64,000 bases of DNA. It comes from Stenotrophomonas sp. 704A1. GTDB lineage: Bacteria; Pseudomonadota; Gammaproteobacteria; Xanthomonadales; Xanthomonadaceae. Positions 35,383 through 43,194 of the stretch are shown piece by piece. The notes beneath the pieces are model-generated. The model did not search any database. It saw only the letters and a program-made list of their open reading frames with translations, and was not told where the DNA came from. Position numbers and translations under genes: made by a program. The DNA lies in assembly GCF_030549525.1 (NCBI RefSeq), contig NZ_CP130831.1, positions 3,001,501 to 3,065,500 on the forward strand. Direction: 5' to 3'. The stretch's first letter is position 1; each line of letters starts with the position of its first letter.

Positions 35383-36948
35383 TCAGGCGGTGCGGTAGTT
35401 GTCGACCATACGATAGCGTTTCGCATACCAACCGAAGGCCAACGCCGCGACGAAGGCGAAACCGGCGAAGAAGAACATCAGGAAGGCCGCTTCGCTCAGG
35501 CCCGTACTGGCGATCTTGTGGGTCACCGCATCGTTGCGCACGGCAGCGTTGGACAGCAGCACCCACAGGTTGCCGATGGTGGTGGTCAGGTTCCAGAAGC
35601 TCATCACCACGCCCTTCATCGCCTGCGGCGCCTGGCTGTAGGCGAACTCCAGGCCGGTGGCCGAGACCAGCACCTCACCGAAGGTGAGCAGCGCGTACGG
35701 CAGCATCTGCCAGAAGATCGACATCGCGTTGCCGCCGTCCATCACCACCTGGATGCCACCGACCACGATCCAGGCCAGGCCGCTGAAGGCGATGCCGGCG
35801 GTCATCCGGCGCAGTGCGGTCGGCTCGAAGCCGAAACGGCGCAGCGCCGGGTACAGCACCAGGTTGTTGAACGGAATCAGGATCATCACCAGCAGCGGGT
35901 TCAACGCCTGCATCTGCGAGGCGGTGAACCAGCTCGGCATCTGCATCTGCTGGCCCTGCAGCACCCAGGTCGAGGCCTTCTGGTCGAACAGCGAGAAGAA
36001 CGGCGTGGTCAGCGCGAAGATCACCAGCACGCGCAGTACCGAGCGCACGCCTTCCACGGCTTCGGCCGGATGCTGGGCACGCGCGCGGTCCAGCTGCAGC
36101 CAGGTGCCGCCGCCGACGCCGGCCAGCAGCGCCACCAGTGCCAGGCACAGGCAGATCACGATGCCGAGCGAGCCGACCAGGCCGAACGAGGCCACCGCCA
36201 GCACCATGCCGGCCACCGCGATGGCCAGGCCCGGGCGACCCTGCCCGGCCACGCGCGCGGTCAGCGCGGTACGCACCACGTTGGCGAACGAATGCGGATC
36301 CTTCGGCGGCAGCGGCACCAGCACGTAGCGCTTGCGACCCAGCCAGAACACGAAGGTGGCGATGAACATCAGGATGCCCGGGATGCCGAACGCCCACTGC
36401 GGGCCCCAGTTCTTCAGCACCAGCGGGATCAGCAGCGAGGCGAACAGCGAGCCGAAGTTGATGATCCAGTAGAAGGCGTCGAACACGACCTTGGCCAGAT
36501 GCTTGTTGCTCTGGTCGAACTGGTCGCCCATGAACGACGCCACCAGCGGCTTGATGCCACCGGCGCCCAGCGCGATCAGGCCCAGCCCCAGGAAGAAGCC
36601 TTCGCGGCTGCCTTCGAACAGCGCCAGGCACAGATGGCCGGCGCAGTAGACCAGGCTGAACCAGAGAATGGTGTGGTACTTGCCGAAGAACCTGTCGGCC
36701 AGCCAGCCACCGAGCAGCGGGAAGAAGTACACGCCGATCATGAAGCTGTGCATGATGTCCTTGGCTTCACCGGCACGGCCTTCCGCCGTGATTTCCTGCA
36801 GCAGCAGCGAGGTGATCAGGAACTGCACCAGGATGTTGCGCATCCCGTAGAAACTGAACCGCTCGCAGGCCTCATTGCCGATGATGTACGGGATCTGGCG
36901 CGGCATCTTTCCCTGGCCGGCGATGGGGGCGACTGCGTCGTGGCTCAT
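35383..36948 (-). CDS. POT/PTR-family proton-dependent oligopeptide transporter
   Basis: A 521-residue major-facilitator protein importing di- and tripeptides with protons. The N-terminal motif NEACERFSFYGMRNILVQF includes ExxER and the PTR2 signature; VYFFPLLGGWLADRFFGKY follows, and GLGLIALGAGGIKPLVASFMGDQF is the second PTR2 motif. About 12-14 helices are evident. Start given at 36948; an in-frame ATG 12 nt upstream is also possible, as neither has a strong ribosome site. First gene of an operon with the rhomboid protease. Confidence 0.92.
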   Translation of the reverse strand: MSHDAVAPIAGQGKMPRQIPYIIGNEACERFSFYGMRNILVQFLITSLLLQEITAEGRAGEAKDIMHSFMIGVYFFPLLGGWLADRFFGKYHTILWFSLVYCAGHLCLALFEGSREGFFLGLGLIALGAGGIKPLVASFMGDQFDQSNKHLAKVVFDAFYWIINFGSLFASLLIPLVLKNWGPQWAFGIPGILMFIATFVFWLGRKRYVLVPLPPKDPHSFANVVRTALTARVAGQGRPGLAIAVAGMVLAVASFGLVGSLGIVICLCLALVALLAGVGGGTWLQLDRARAQHPAEAVEGVRSVLRVLVIFALTTPFFSLFDQKASTWVLQGQQMQMPSWFTASQMQALNPLLVMILIPFNNLVLYPALRRFGFEPTALRRMTAGIAFSGLAWIVVGGIQVVMDGGNAMSIFWQMLPYALLTFGEVLVSATGLEFAYSQAPQAMKGVVMSFWNLTTTIGNLWVLLSNAAVRNDAVTHKIASTGLSEAAFLMFFFAGFAFVAALAFGWYAKRYRMVDNYRTA

Positions 36949-37097
36949 CCTGTAAGGCATTCCTGCAAAGCGAAAGGCGCAAGAGTACCGGAACCGGTGC
37001 ATCGGAAGCACGCTGCAGGGCTGCATGACAGCGGCGCCAAAGCATGGCAGGCCGGTGCGGGTAGGCCGGAAGTCACGGCACCTGCACGACAAAAGCG

Positions 37098-37103
37098 TAA
37101 ACT
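37098..37103 (+). promoter_or_regulatory. Possible -10 of a leaderless promoter for the EEP pseudoenzyme gene
   Basis: TAAACT followed by 7 nt and the ATG at 37111; no Shine-Dalgarno. No good -35 is present, so this is weak. Confidence 0.3.
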
Positions 37104-37110
37104 TATCGTT

Positions 37111-37959
37111 ATGCGCCCTGCCCCCTCCGTCCGCATCCTGCTTGGCACCCTGGCCCTGCTGCTGGCCGCGCCGGCCCTGGCCAGGCCGCAGTCTCCGCCC
37201 GGTGCAGGGCTCGCTGCCGACGTCCGGCTACTGACCGTGGCCGCGCTGGAACTGCCCAGCCGCGACGAAGGCCAGTGGAAGCAGCGCCGCGAGCAGGTGC
37301 TGCAGCTGCTGACCGATCTGCAGCCGGACGTGATCTCGGTGCAGCAGGTGCTGCAGCAGCAGGGCCGCAACCCGGCCTGCTGGCTGGCCAGCCGCCTGCG
37401 CTACAGCTGCGACTTCGTCACGGCCGATCCGCCCAGCCAGCCGTTGCGGCATGGCAATGCGATGCTGACCCGGCTGCCGGTCAGCGAGGACGGCGTCACC
37501 CTGCTGCACCCGCCGGGCACCTTCAGCGCCGCCGGCATGATGCGCCTGCGTCTGGGCGGCGGCGAGGTCAACGTCTACGTCGCCCGGCTGCGCCCGGACC
37601 CGGACGAAGCCACGGCGCGGCAGCACCAGACCAGCGACCTGATGACCTGGATCGGCGCGACCGCCGAAGGCATGCCGAGCCTGATCGCCGGCGATTTCTC
37701 CGCCAGCACCGTGGAACTGGTGCGCAGCACGCCGGGCTTCCAGCCGGCGCGCCGCAATCCCGGCGGCCGCCCGGAGGCACCGGCAGCCAGTGGCGGCGGT
37801 GCCAGCGGACATGGCCTGGACGTGCTGTTCCAGGTCAAGCATTTCGGCGGCATCCGCCAGCAGGTGATCGCGCTGCCCGCCGAGGGCGACCTGCCCGGGC
37901 TGCGCCTGGGCGTGATGGCCACCCTGCGCCTGCAGGATGTGCCTGCCACCACCGAATGA
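37111..37959 (+). CDS. EEP-fold protein, probably catalytically dead
   Basis: A 282-residue secreted protein of the endonuclease/exonuclease/phosphatase fold with a signal peptide (about 1-25, ending ALARPQ). Clearly related to the active-looking EEP gene at 48939-49823 (shared QPD, WLAS.L.Y, GNA.LTR), but the key residues are changed: the catalytic Glu is Gln (DVISVQQV versus AVALQEV), the GDFN motif is GDFS, and the final SDH motif is absent. It may bind ligand or regulate rather than hydrolyse. Monocistronic, divergent from the POT gene. Confidence 0.78.
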   Translation: MRPAPSVRILLGTLALLLAAPALARPQSPPGAGLAADVRLLTVAALELPSRDEGQWKQRREQVLQLLTDLQPDVISVQQVLQQQGRNPACWLASRLRYSCDFVTADPPSQPLRHGNAMLTRLPVSEDGVTLLHPPGTFSAAGMMRLRLGGGEVNVYVARLRPDPDEATARQHQTSDLMTWIGATAEGMPSLIAGDFSASTVELVRSTPGFQPARRNPGGRPEAPAASGGGASGHGLDVLFQVKHFGGIRQQVIALPAEGDLPGLRLGVMATLRLQDVPATTE

Positions 37960-37987
37960 ACGCACCGCTGCGCTCGCCCCGTCTCCG

Positions 37988-38011
37988 GTAGCGCCGGGCC
38001 ATGCCCGGCGG
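37988..38011 (+). repeat. SMAG repeat flanking the sodA-EEP terminator (left copy)
   Basis: GTAGCGCCGGGCCATGCCCGG in + orientation; its inverted mate lies at 38065-38089 on the other side of the terminator. Confidence 0.85.
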
Positions 38012-38032
38012 GTGCGGTCACATGCAAACAAA

Positions 38033-38056
38033 AAGGCCGGGGTCTCCCCCGGCCTT
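38033..38056. terminator. Terminator between the EEP gene and sod
   Basis: AAGGCCGGGG - TCTC - CCCCGGCCTT stem; on the minus strand it is followed by TTTGTTTG, so it chiefly ends the sod transcript. Confidence 0.85.
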
Positions 38057-38064
38057 CTGTTGAA

Positions 38065-38089
38065 GCCGCCGGGCATGGCCCGGCGCTAC
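38065..38089 (-). repeat. SMAG repeat flanking the sodA-EEP terminator (right copy)
   Basis: Inverted copy of the 37988-38011 element, 6 nt beyond the sod stop codon. Confidence 0.85.
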
Positions 38090-38094
38090 CGTTC

Positions 38095-38706
38095 TCAGGC
38101 AATCGCTTCCTGGTAACGACGCTCGACTTCGTTCCAATCGATGACGTTGAAGAACGCGCCGATGTATTCCGGACGGCGGTTCTGGTACTTCAGGTAGTAC
38201 GCGTGTTCCCACACGTCCAGGCCCAGGATGGGAGTGTTGCCTTCCATCAGCGGGCTGTCCTGGTTGCCGGTGCTCTCGACCACGACCTTCTTGTCCGGGG
38301 TGACGCTCAGCCACGCCCAGCCACTGCCGAAACGGGTCAGCGCCGCCTTGGTGAACGCATCCTTGAACTTGTCGAAACCGCCCAGGTCCTTGTCGATCGC
38401 CTTGGCCACGTCGCCCACCGGGTTGCCGCCGGCCTTGGGTGCCATCACGGTCCAGAACAGCGAGTGGTTGGCATGGCCGCCACCGTTGTTGCGCACCGGA
38501 CCCTGCAGGTTCTCCGGCAGCGACTTGAGCTTCTTCACCAGCTCTTCGACCGGCAGGTCGGCGTATTCGGTGCCTTCCAGTGCCGCGTTGACGTTGTTGA
38601 TGTAGGTCTGGTGATGCTTGGTGTGATGGATTTCCATCGTCGCCGCATCGATATGCGGTTCCAGTGCGTCGTAGGCGTAGGGCAGCTTGGGCAGGGTGTA
38701 GGCCAT
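38095..38706 (-). CDS. sodA: Superoxide dismutase, Mn/Fe family (Mn-like)
   Basis: A 203-residue cytoplasmic superoxide dismutase. All four metal ligands are present: His27 ([10 protein letters not shown]), His81 ([11 protein letters not shown]), Asp164 and His168 (DVWEHAYY). The [11 protein letters not shown] and NGGGH pattern is that of Mn or cambialistic enzymes more than of Fe-type SodB. The start has CAGGAG upstream. A 7-bp hairpin lies in the leader, and a terminator flanked by inverted SMAG repeats follows the gene. Confidence 0.95.
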   Translation of the reverse strand: MAYTLPKLPYAYDALEPHIDAATMEIHHTKHHQTYINNVNAALEGTEYADLPVEELVKKLKSLPENLQGPVRNNGGGHANHSLFWTVMAPKAGGNPVGDVAKAIDKDLGGFDKFKDAFTKAALTRFGSGWAWLSVTPDKKVVVESTGNQDSPLMEGNTPILGLDVWEHAYYLKYQNRRPEYIGAFFNVIDWNEVERRYQEAIA

Positions 38707-38731
38707 GATGCATCTCCTGATAGCGAGGGCA

Positions 38732-38749
38732 CCCGACGGTGTCGTCGGG
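38732..38749 (-). promoter_or_regulatory. Hairpin in the sod 5' leader
   Basis: CCCGACG - 4 nt - CGTCGGG, 25 nt before the sod start. It lies just upstream of the ribosome site and could affect mRNA stability or translation. Confidence 0.45.
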
Positions 38750-38929
38750 CGTTGCGCGGTGAATGATGGGGACAGACCGCAAGATTACCAAGGGGGATGT
38801 AAAGGAAATTGCGTCCTGCCGGTGAGCCTGCCGCCAATTGTTACGCAGCGGTGACGCGCCACGCGCCCTCATGCACGGTGCAGCGCGCAGGCGCTACAGT
38901 GATCGCATTGCCCTTGCCTGCCCGCCCTC

Positions 38930-39391
38930 ATGCGCAATCCCCGGCTGCTGATCACCGCCATCGCCCTGCTGCTGCTCGGCCTGGTCGCCAACCATTACCT
39001 GCAGCGCCCACCCGCGCCGCAGTTCGCGCCGGCGCTGCAGGGCGCGCCCACCGCCGCTGCCACGGCCGAACGCGGCGGCAGCGCCGGCCCCCGCGGCGCC
39101 CTGCCCGCGTTCCTGCCTGCCGAAGCACGCCAGACCATCGCACTGATCCAGCGCGGCGGCCCGTTCCCGCACCGGCAGGACGGCAGCACCTTCGGCAATC
39201 GCGAGCAGCAGCTCCCCGAGCGCCCGCGCGGCTACTACCGCGAATACACCGTCGACACCCCCGGCGCCCGCAATCGCGGCGCGCGCCGCATCGTGACCGG
39301 CGGCAATCCGCCGGATGCGTGGTACTACACCGACGATCACTACGAATCGTTCCGCAGCTTCACCGTTCCGGCTTCCGGAGAGCGCCCATGA
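38930..39391 (+). CDS. Barnase-like secreted guanyl-specific ribonuclease
   Basis: A 153-residue protein with a signal or anchor segment (LLITAIALLLLGLVANHYL), an Ala/Pro-rich spacer (27-58) and an RNase N1/T1-type domain. The domain opens LPAFLPAEARQTIALI and has FGNREQQLP. Catalytic candidates match barnase: Glu105 (YYREYTV), Arg119 (ARNRGARRI) and His137 (DDHYESF), with the Glu-Arg spacing of 14 identical to barnase Glu73-Arg87. Stop overlaps the start of a barstar gene (ATGA), so RNase and inhibitor are made together. Confidence 0.88.
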   Translation: MRNPRLLITAIALLLLGLVANHYLQRPPAPQFAPALQGAPTAAATAERGGSAGPRGALPAFLPAEARQTIALIQRGGPFPHRQDGSTFGNREQQLPERPRGYYREYTVDTPGARNRGARRIVTGGNPPDAWYYTDDHYESFRSFTVPASGERP

Positions 39392-39801
39392 GCCACGATG
39401 ATTTCGGCCTCGGCCTGCACGACATCAACAACGCCGGCGTCTACGCCATCGACAGTTCCGATATCGGCGCGTTGTCGGCGGCGATGCGCGATGCCGACCT
39501 GAAGGTGATCCGGATCGACCTGGAGGGCGTGGGCGACAAGCGCACCCTGCTGGCGCGGCTGGCGGCACAGCTGGATTTCCCGGCCGGTACCGGCGGCAAC
39601 TGGGATGCGCTGTCGGACAACCTGCGCGACCTGCAGTGGTTGCCGGCACCCGGCTACGCGCTGTTCCTGGCCGACGTCGATGCGCTGCGCATGGCCGGCG
39701 GCAAGGACTTCGACACCCTGCTGGACGTACTCGACGAAGCCAGCCGTGACTGGGTCGGGCGTGACGTACCGTTCTGGGTATTCCTGTCGCAGAGCAACTG
39801 A
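39388..39801 (+). CDS. Barstar-family ribonuclease inhibitor
   Basis: A 137-residue cytoplasmic protein without signal peptide. The barstar fold is recognisable from DLEGVGDKRTLLARLAAQLDFPAG (two parts), GGNWDALSDNLRDLQWLP with the conserved NWDAL element, and the acidic end with FDTLLDVLDEASRDW. It should neutralise the overlapping barnase-like RNase inside the producer. ATGA overlap at 39388-39391 couples translation. A SMAG repeat begins 4 nt after the stop. Confidence 0.88.
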   Translation: MSHDDFGLGLHDINNAGVYAIDSSDIGALSAAMRDADLKVIRIDLEGVGDKRTLLARLAAQLDFPAGTGGNWDALSDNLRDLQWLPAPGYALFLADVDALRMAGGKDFDTLLDVLDEASRDWVGRDVPFWVFLSQSN

Positions 39802-39804
39802 GCG

Positions 39805-39827
39805 GTAGCGCCGGGCCATGCCCGGCG
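39805..39827 (+). repeat. SMAG repeat after the barstar gene
   Basis: GTAGCGCCGGGCCATGCCCGG. A degenerate partner without the CTAC end follows near 39853-39873, close to the stop of the next gene. Confidence 0.8.
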
Positions 39828-39870
39828 AGCGCGCAGCGCGGCATGCACAAGGCCGCCGGGCAGTCCGGCG

Positions 39871-41634
39871 TCAGCGGCTGCCGTTGTCTTCCTGCAGCTC
39901 TTTCTTGAACGGGATGTCCGGCGGCGGGCGCGCCACGGCCGGCTGGTCCTGCATGTTCGGATCGGTCAGGCCGCAGCCACCGCCGGCCTGCAGGATCGAG
40001 ATCACGCACGAAATCCTGGTGCTGGTGCCCGGCAACGGAATCTCCATGGCCTTGACCCCCTTGCGCACCCACTCGGCCAACAGCGACTCCTGCGGCACCC
40101 AGTACTTGTCGAACGAGGTCGGGGTGTAATCGTAGGGCGGCCGCTTCAACCACGTGCCCGACTGCGCGATACGCTCCTTGCTCCAGCCATCATTGCCCCC
40201 CCCGGGCGCGCCGCGCCCGGCACTGCCCGCGCCCTCGGTGCCGGGTACGCGCACGCTGCCGTCGGCATTGAACAGACCGTCGCCCTTGCCGCTGCGCGCG
40301 GCCTGCGGCGCGCCCTGAGCGGCACCGTCGCGGTTGCGGCTGGAGGCGCCCCAGTCATCGCCACGCGCCGGTGTCGCCCAGTTGCCGGGCGTCGGCGCAG
40401 GCCGTGCGCCCGCCTGCGCCGGCACCGGGGCCGCCGCCGCTGCGCCCGCGGCGGCCGGGCTGGGAGGGGTCGATGCCGCAGCGCCTGCGCGGACCGGCGC
40501 AGCCGTCTGTGTACTGGCGCTGGCGGCCCCATCGGCTGCGGCCGCGGCCGGTGCGACTTCGCGCTCGCGCACCTGCACCTCGCGTCCACGCGGCGCGCGC
40601 ACATCGGGCTCGCGACCCGCGATGGCCGCCATGCGCACCTGGGGATCGGTCACCGCCTGGACCTCACGTTCGCGCACCTGCAGGTCGCGCTGCGGCACGC
40701 GCACCTCGACATCGGTGCTGGGCATCGCCTGCGGCACTGCGGGCGCATCCACCATGGCGATCTCGCGCTCCTGCACCTGCACCTCGCGCACGCGCGGAAC
40801 CTGCGCTGCCGGTTGCGGCGCACGCAGCGGCGCCGGCGCCGGTGCAGCCGACAATGGCTGCACGCTGCGCTCGCGCACGGCCGGCGTCGCGTCGCGCGGA
40901 ACGATGCTGACCTCGGTCCGCGGTGGCGCCATCGGCGGCACCACGAAATCCGTGGTGGCCTGCGCCACCTCGGTCGCCTGCACTGGGGAGGGCGGCGGCG
41001 CAGCGGCCGGCGCAGGCTCGGCTTCAGCCGGTACCGGCACGCGGGCGCCGGGCGCGGCAGCAGCGGCCGCAGACGGTGGCGCAGCGGTGGCCGGCTGCGG
41101 ACGCGGTGCGGTTGCTGCGCCGGCGTCCTGGCCGGGCGCGGCGGTGCCGGCAGCCGCAGCGGCCGCCGGCGCGGCGCCGGCCTGGTCGCCGCCGCCTTCC
41201 TGCGCACCCCGGCCGACGAACGCGATCTGTACGCGCTGGCCGTCAGCGCCCTGCGCATCCGGTGCGCTGGTACGGATCACCGCCACCCACAGCAGCAGCA
41301 GGAAGAACAGCAGGTGCAGCAGCGCGCTGACCAGCGCCGAGGTCCAGCGCATCCAGCGCTGGTCACGCGGTGCCGGGTCCCAGTCCTGCCAGAACAGGCG
41401 GCGCAGCGACGCCCACGGTCCCAGCGCGGGCCGTCGCCCGGGCGGGCCGGGCAACGGACGCGGCAGCAGTACGTCGATCAGTTCGCGCGCGTGCAAGGGG
41501 CGCGGCAGCGGTGTCAGCGTGCGCAGCCAGATGGCCCAGCCATAGGGAAGGCCGGTGGTCTTCTCGAGGATGGGCGGTCGCTGCTGGCGCGCCAGCAGCA
41601 GGTCGATGAGTTGCTCGGCCCGGGGCAGAGGCAC
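39871..41634 (-). CDS. Repetitive Ala/Pro-rich single-pass membrane protein
   Basis: A protein of about 587 residues with a cytoplasmic basic N-terminal part (about 100 residues), one transmembrane helix (ALVSALLHLLFFLLLLWVAV) and a long Ala/Pro/Gln region. Within it a motif around VREREV recurs (EVQVQEREIAMVD, RDLQVREREVQAV, EVQVREREVAPAA). The C-terminal about 100 residues form a distinct domain (YDYTPTSFDKYWVPQ, PLPGTSTRISCVISILQAGGGCG) with two Cys. Domain plan recalls TonB-like spanning proteins. The GTG at 41634, 10 nt after the nfuA stop, is my preferred start; another GTG at 41706 would overlap nfuA. Function unknown. Confidence 0.68.
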   Translation of the reverse strand: MPLPRAEQLIDLLLARQQRPPILEKTTGLPYGWAIWLRTLTPLPRPLHARELIDVLLPRPLPGPPGRRPALGPWASLRRLFWQDWDPAPRDQRWMRWTSALVSALLHLLFFLLLLWVAVIRTSAPDAQGADGQRVQIAFVGRGAQEGGGDQAGAAPAAAAAAGTAAPGQDAGAATAPRPQPATAAPPSAAAAAAPGARVPVPAEAEPAPAAAPPPSPVQATEVAQATTDFVVPPMAPPRTEVSIVPRDATPAVRERSVQPLSAAPAPAPLRAPQPAAQVPRVREVQVQEREIAMVDAPAVPQAMPSTDVEVRVPQRDLQVREREVQAVTDPQVRMAAIAGREPDVRAPRGREVQVREREVAPAAAAADGAASASTQTAAPVRAGAAASTPPSPAAAGAAAAAPVPAQAGARPAPTPGNWATPARGDDWGASSRNRDGAAQGAPQAARSGKGDGLFNADGSVRVPGTEGAGSAGRGAPGGGNDGWSKERIAQSGTWLKRPPYDYTPTSFDKYWVPQESLLAEWVRKGVKAMEIPLPGTSTRISCVISILQAGGGCGLTDPNMQDQPAVARPPPDIPFKKELQEDNGSR

Positions 41635-41644
41635 GCGTCGGCGA

Positions 41645-42244
41645 TCAGGCCGCGTTGCCGCGTGGGATGTACGGTGCGTGGCCGCTGTCGTGATCGGTCG
41701 CGTCACGCACTGCGGTTACCCCCGGCACACGGCCCATCAGGGTCTTCTCGATGCCCTGCTTGAGGGTGACGTCGGCCATGCCGCAGCCCTGGCAACCGCC
41801 CCCGAAGCGCAGCAGCACCACGCCGTCGGCGGAGACTTCCTGCACGGCCACCTTGCCACCGTGCGAAGCGAGCTGCGGATTGATTTCGTTCTCGACCACC
41901 CAGTGCACGCGCTCGACCAGCGAGGCGGCATCGCCGGGGGCTTCGCCCTTGATGCGCGGCGCCTTGATGGTCAGCTGCTGGGTCCCGGCGGTGCCGGCGA
42001 CGATGTCGATCTCTGCACCGTCGAGCCAGCCGACACTGGTCGCATCCACGTACAGGGTGAAGCCGTCGCAGTCCACCGCCCACTCGTCACCGAGCAGGTC
42101 GGCCGGTTCGGCGAACTCCAGCCGGGCATCGGCGCGCGGGGTTCCCGGATCGACCGCGCTCAGGCGCACGCCCATGCCGGGCACGCCCTCACGTTCGATC
42201 AGCTTGCGGAAATGGGTCTGGGCAGTGTCGGAGATCTGGATCAT
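41645..42244 (-). CDS. nfuA: Fe-S biogenesis protein NfuA
   Basis: A 199-residue iron-sulfur carrier that delivers 4Fe-4S clusters to apoproteins. The N-terminal degenerate A-type domain ([15 protein letters not shown]) is followed by the Nfu domain with the cluster-binding CxxC, Cys151 and Cys154 in [14 protein letters not shown]. Length and order match E. coli NfuA. A TAGAAT -10 lies 6 nt before the ATG with no ribosome site, so the mRNA may be leaderless. The long repetitive membrane protein gene follows. Confidence 0.95.
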   Translation of the reverse strand: MIQISDTAQTHFRKLIEREGVPGMGVRLSAVDPGTPRADARLEFAEPADLLGDEWAVDCDGFTLYVDATSVGWLDGAEIDIVAGTAGTQQLTIKAPRIKGEAPGDAASLVERVHWVVENEINPQLASHGGKVAVQEVSADGVVLLRFGGGCQGCGMADVTLKQGIEKTLMGRVPGVTAVRDATDHDSGHAPYIPRGNAA

Positions 42245-42250
42245 CAGGCT

Positions 42251-42256
42251 ATTCTA
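42251..42256 (-). promoter_or_regulatory. -10 element of a probably leaderless nfuA promoter
   Basis: TAGAAT on the minus strand, then AGCCTG and the ATG. The layout is the same as at tcdA (TAAAAT - AGCCGC - ATG). Confidence 0.55.
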
Positions 42257-42334
42257 GCCAAGTAAGCGTCAGCCGCTCATTCGTTTTATACACCGGCCGG
42301 CGCATTGTTCAGTCAACACGAGGTGGAGGACCCC

Positions 42335-42685
42335 ATGGCCGACCTGATTCCACTGGCGCAGGCCCGTTGCGTGCCACGCAAGGGCAGCGACCACAAGCTT
42401 GGCGAGGCCCGCCTGGCCGAACTGCTGCCGCAGGTGCCCGGCTGGGAGCTGGCCGAGGCGGGCCAGGCGCTGGTGCGCACGTTCCGCTTCAAGGATTACT
42501 ACGCCACCATGGCCTTCGTGAACGCGCTGGCCTGGATCGCCCACCAGCAGGACCACCATCCGGACCTGGGCGTGCATTACGACCGTGCGGTCGTGCGCTA
42601 CTCCACCCACGATGTGGGCGGCCTGAGCGAGAACGACTTCATCTGCGCGGCCAAGACCTCGGCCCTGACGGAGCAACTGCCATGA
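42335..42685 (+). CDS. phhB: Pterin-4a-carbinolamine dehydratase
   Basis: A 116-residue enzyme that dehydrates 4a-hydroxytetrahydrobiopterin, recycling the cofactor of phenylalanine hydroxylase. The family core is present: [66 protein letters not shown] (two catalytic-type His in the DHHPD run). Start 42335 has a strong GGTGGAGGA site. No phenylalanine hydroxylase is next to it. Its TGA overlaps the ATG of the following lipoprotein gene. Confidence 0.93.
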   Translation: MADLIPLAQARCVPRKGSDHKLGEARLAELLPQVPGWELAEAGQALVRTFRFKDYYATMAFVNALAWIAHQQDHHPDLGVHYDRAVVRYSTHDVGGLSENDFICAAKTSALTEQLP

Positions 42686-43098
42686 ACGTGCGACTGCTGA
42701 GCCTGTCCCTGCTTGCTGCGACCGGCCTGGCCGGCTGTGGCGGGTCCGCGCCACCGGCACCGCCCGCACCGGCGCCGACCGAGGTGGCCGCAGTGAAGAC
42801 CCCGCCGCCGCAGTACCCGCTGGAGCTGGCCTGCACCGGCGTGGGCGGCACCAGCACCTTCAAGGTGGTGATCGGCGCGGACGGCCGGCCCAGCGAGGTC
42901 AGCCTGCTGACCGGCGCCGGCAACCCGCAGCTGGACGAACTGGCCCGGACCGCCGTGCAGGGCTGGCAGTTCAAGGCTGCCACCCGCAACGGTGAAGCGG
43001 TGCCGGCAACGATCCAGGTGCCGGTGAGCTTCAACCCGCCGCAGCCCAAGCCGGACCAGTGCTTCGCCATTGAAGAAAGCCTGCGCCGCGGCGGCTGA
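42682..43098 (+). CDS. Lipoprotein with TonB C-terminal-like domain
   Basis: A 138-residue predicted lipoprotein: signal ending in lipobox LAGC (Cys19), a Pro/Ala linker (22-42), then a domain resembling the TonB C-terminus ([66 protein letters not shown] read in parts). There is no transmembrane helix for ExbBD contact, so it is not a classic TonB. It may bind an outer-membrane partner. Translationally coupled to phhB by ATGA overlap. Confidence 0.8.
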   Translation: MNVRLLSLSLLAATGLAGCGGSAPPAPPAPAPTEVAAVKTPPPQYPLELACTGVGGTSTFKVVIGADGRPSEVSLLTGAGNPQLDELARTAVQGWQFKAATRNGEAVPATIQVPVSFNPPQPKPDQCFAIEESLRRGG

Positions 43099-43141
43099 CC
43101 GCCGCCGGTGAAAAGGCCAGCCGACGCCCGCCTCGCCCTCG

Positions 43142-43169
43142 CCGCCCCGGCCCTGCCCGGGGCGGCTAC
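43142..43169 (-). repeat. SMAG-like palindrome before zupT
   Basis: Minus-strand GTAGCCGCCCCGGGCAGGGC palindrome between the lipoprotein stop and the ZIP gene; a variant arm sequence of the same repeat type. Confidence 0.55.
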
Positions 43170-43194
43170 CCACTGATCAGGACCGCGTCGGTAC

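Noticed and set aside
35236..37110. Upstream extension of the EEP pseudoenzyme opposite the POT gene
   Set aside because: The signal peptide starting at 37111 marks the true N-terminus; the rest mirrors the transporter gene.
37988..38089. Inverted repeats as ends of an insertion sequence
   Set aside because: The space between holds only a terminator, no transposase, and the same repeat recurs singly elsewhere.
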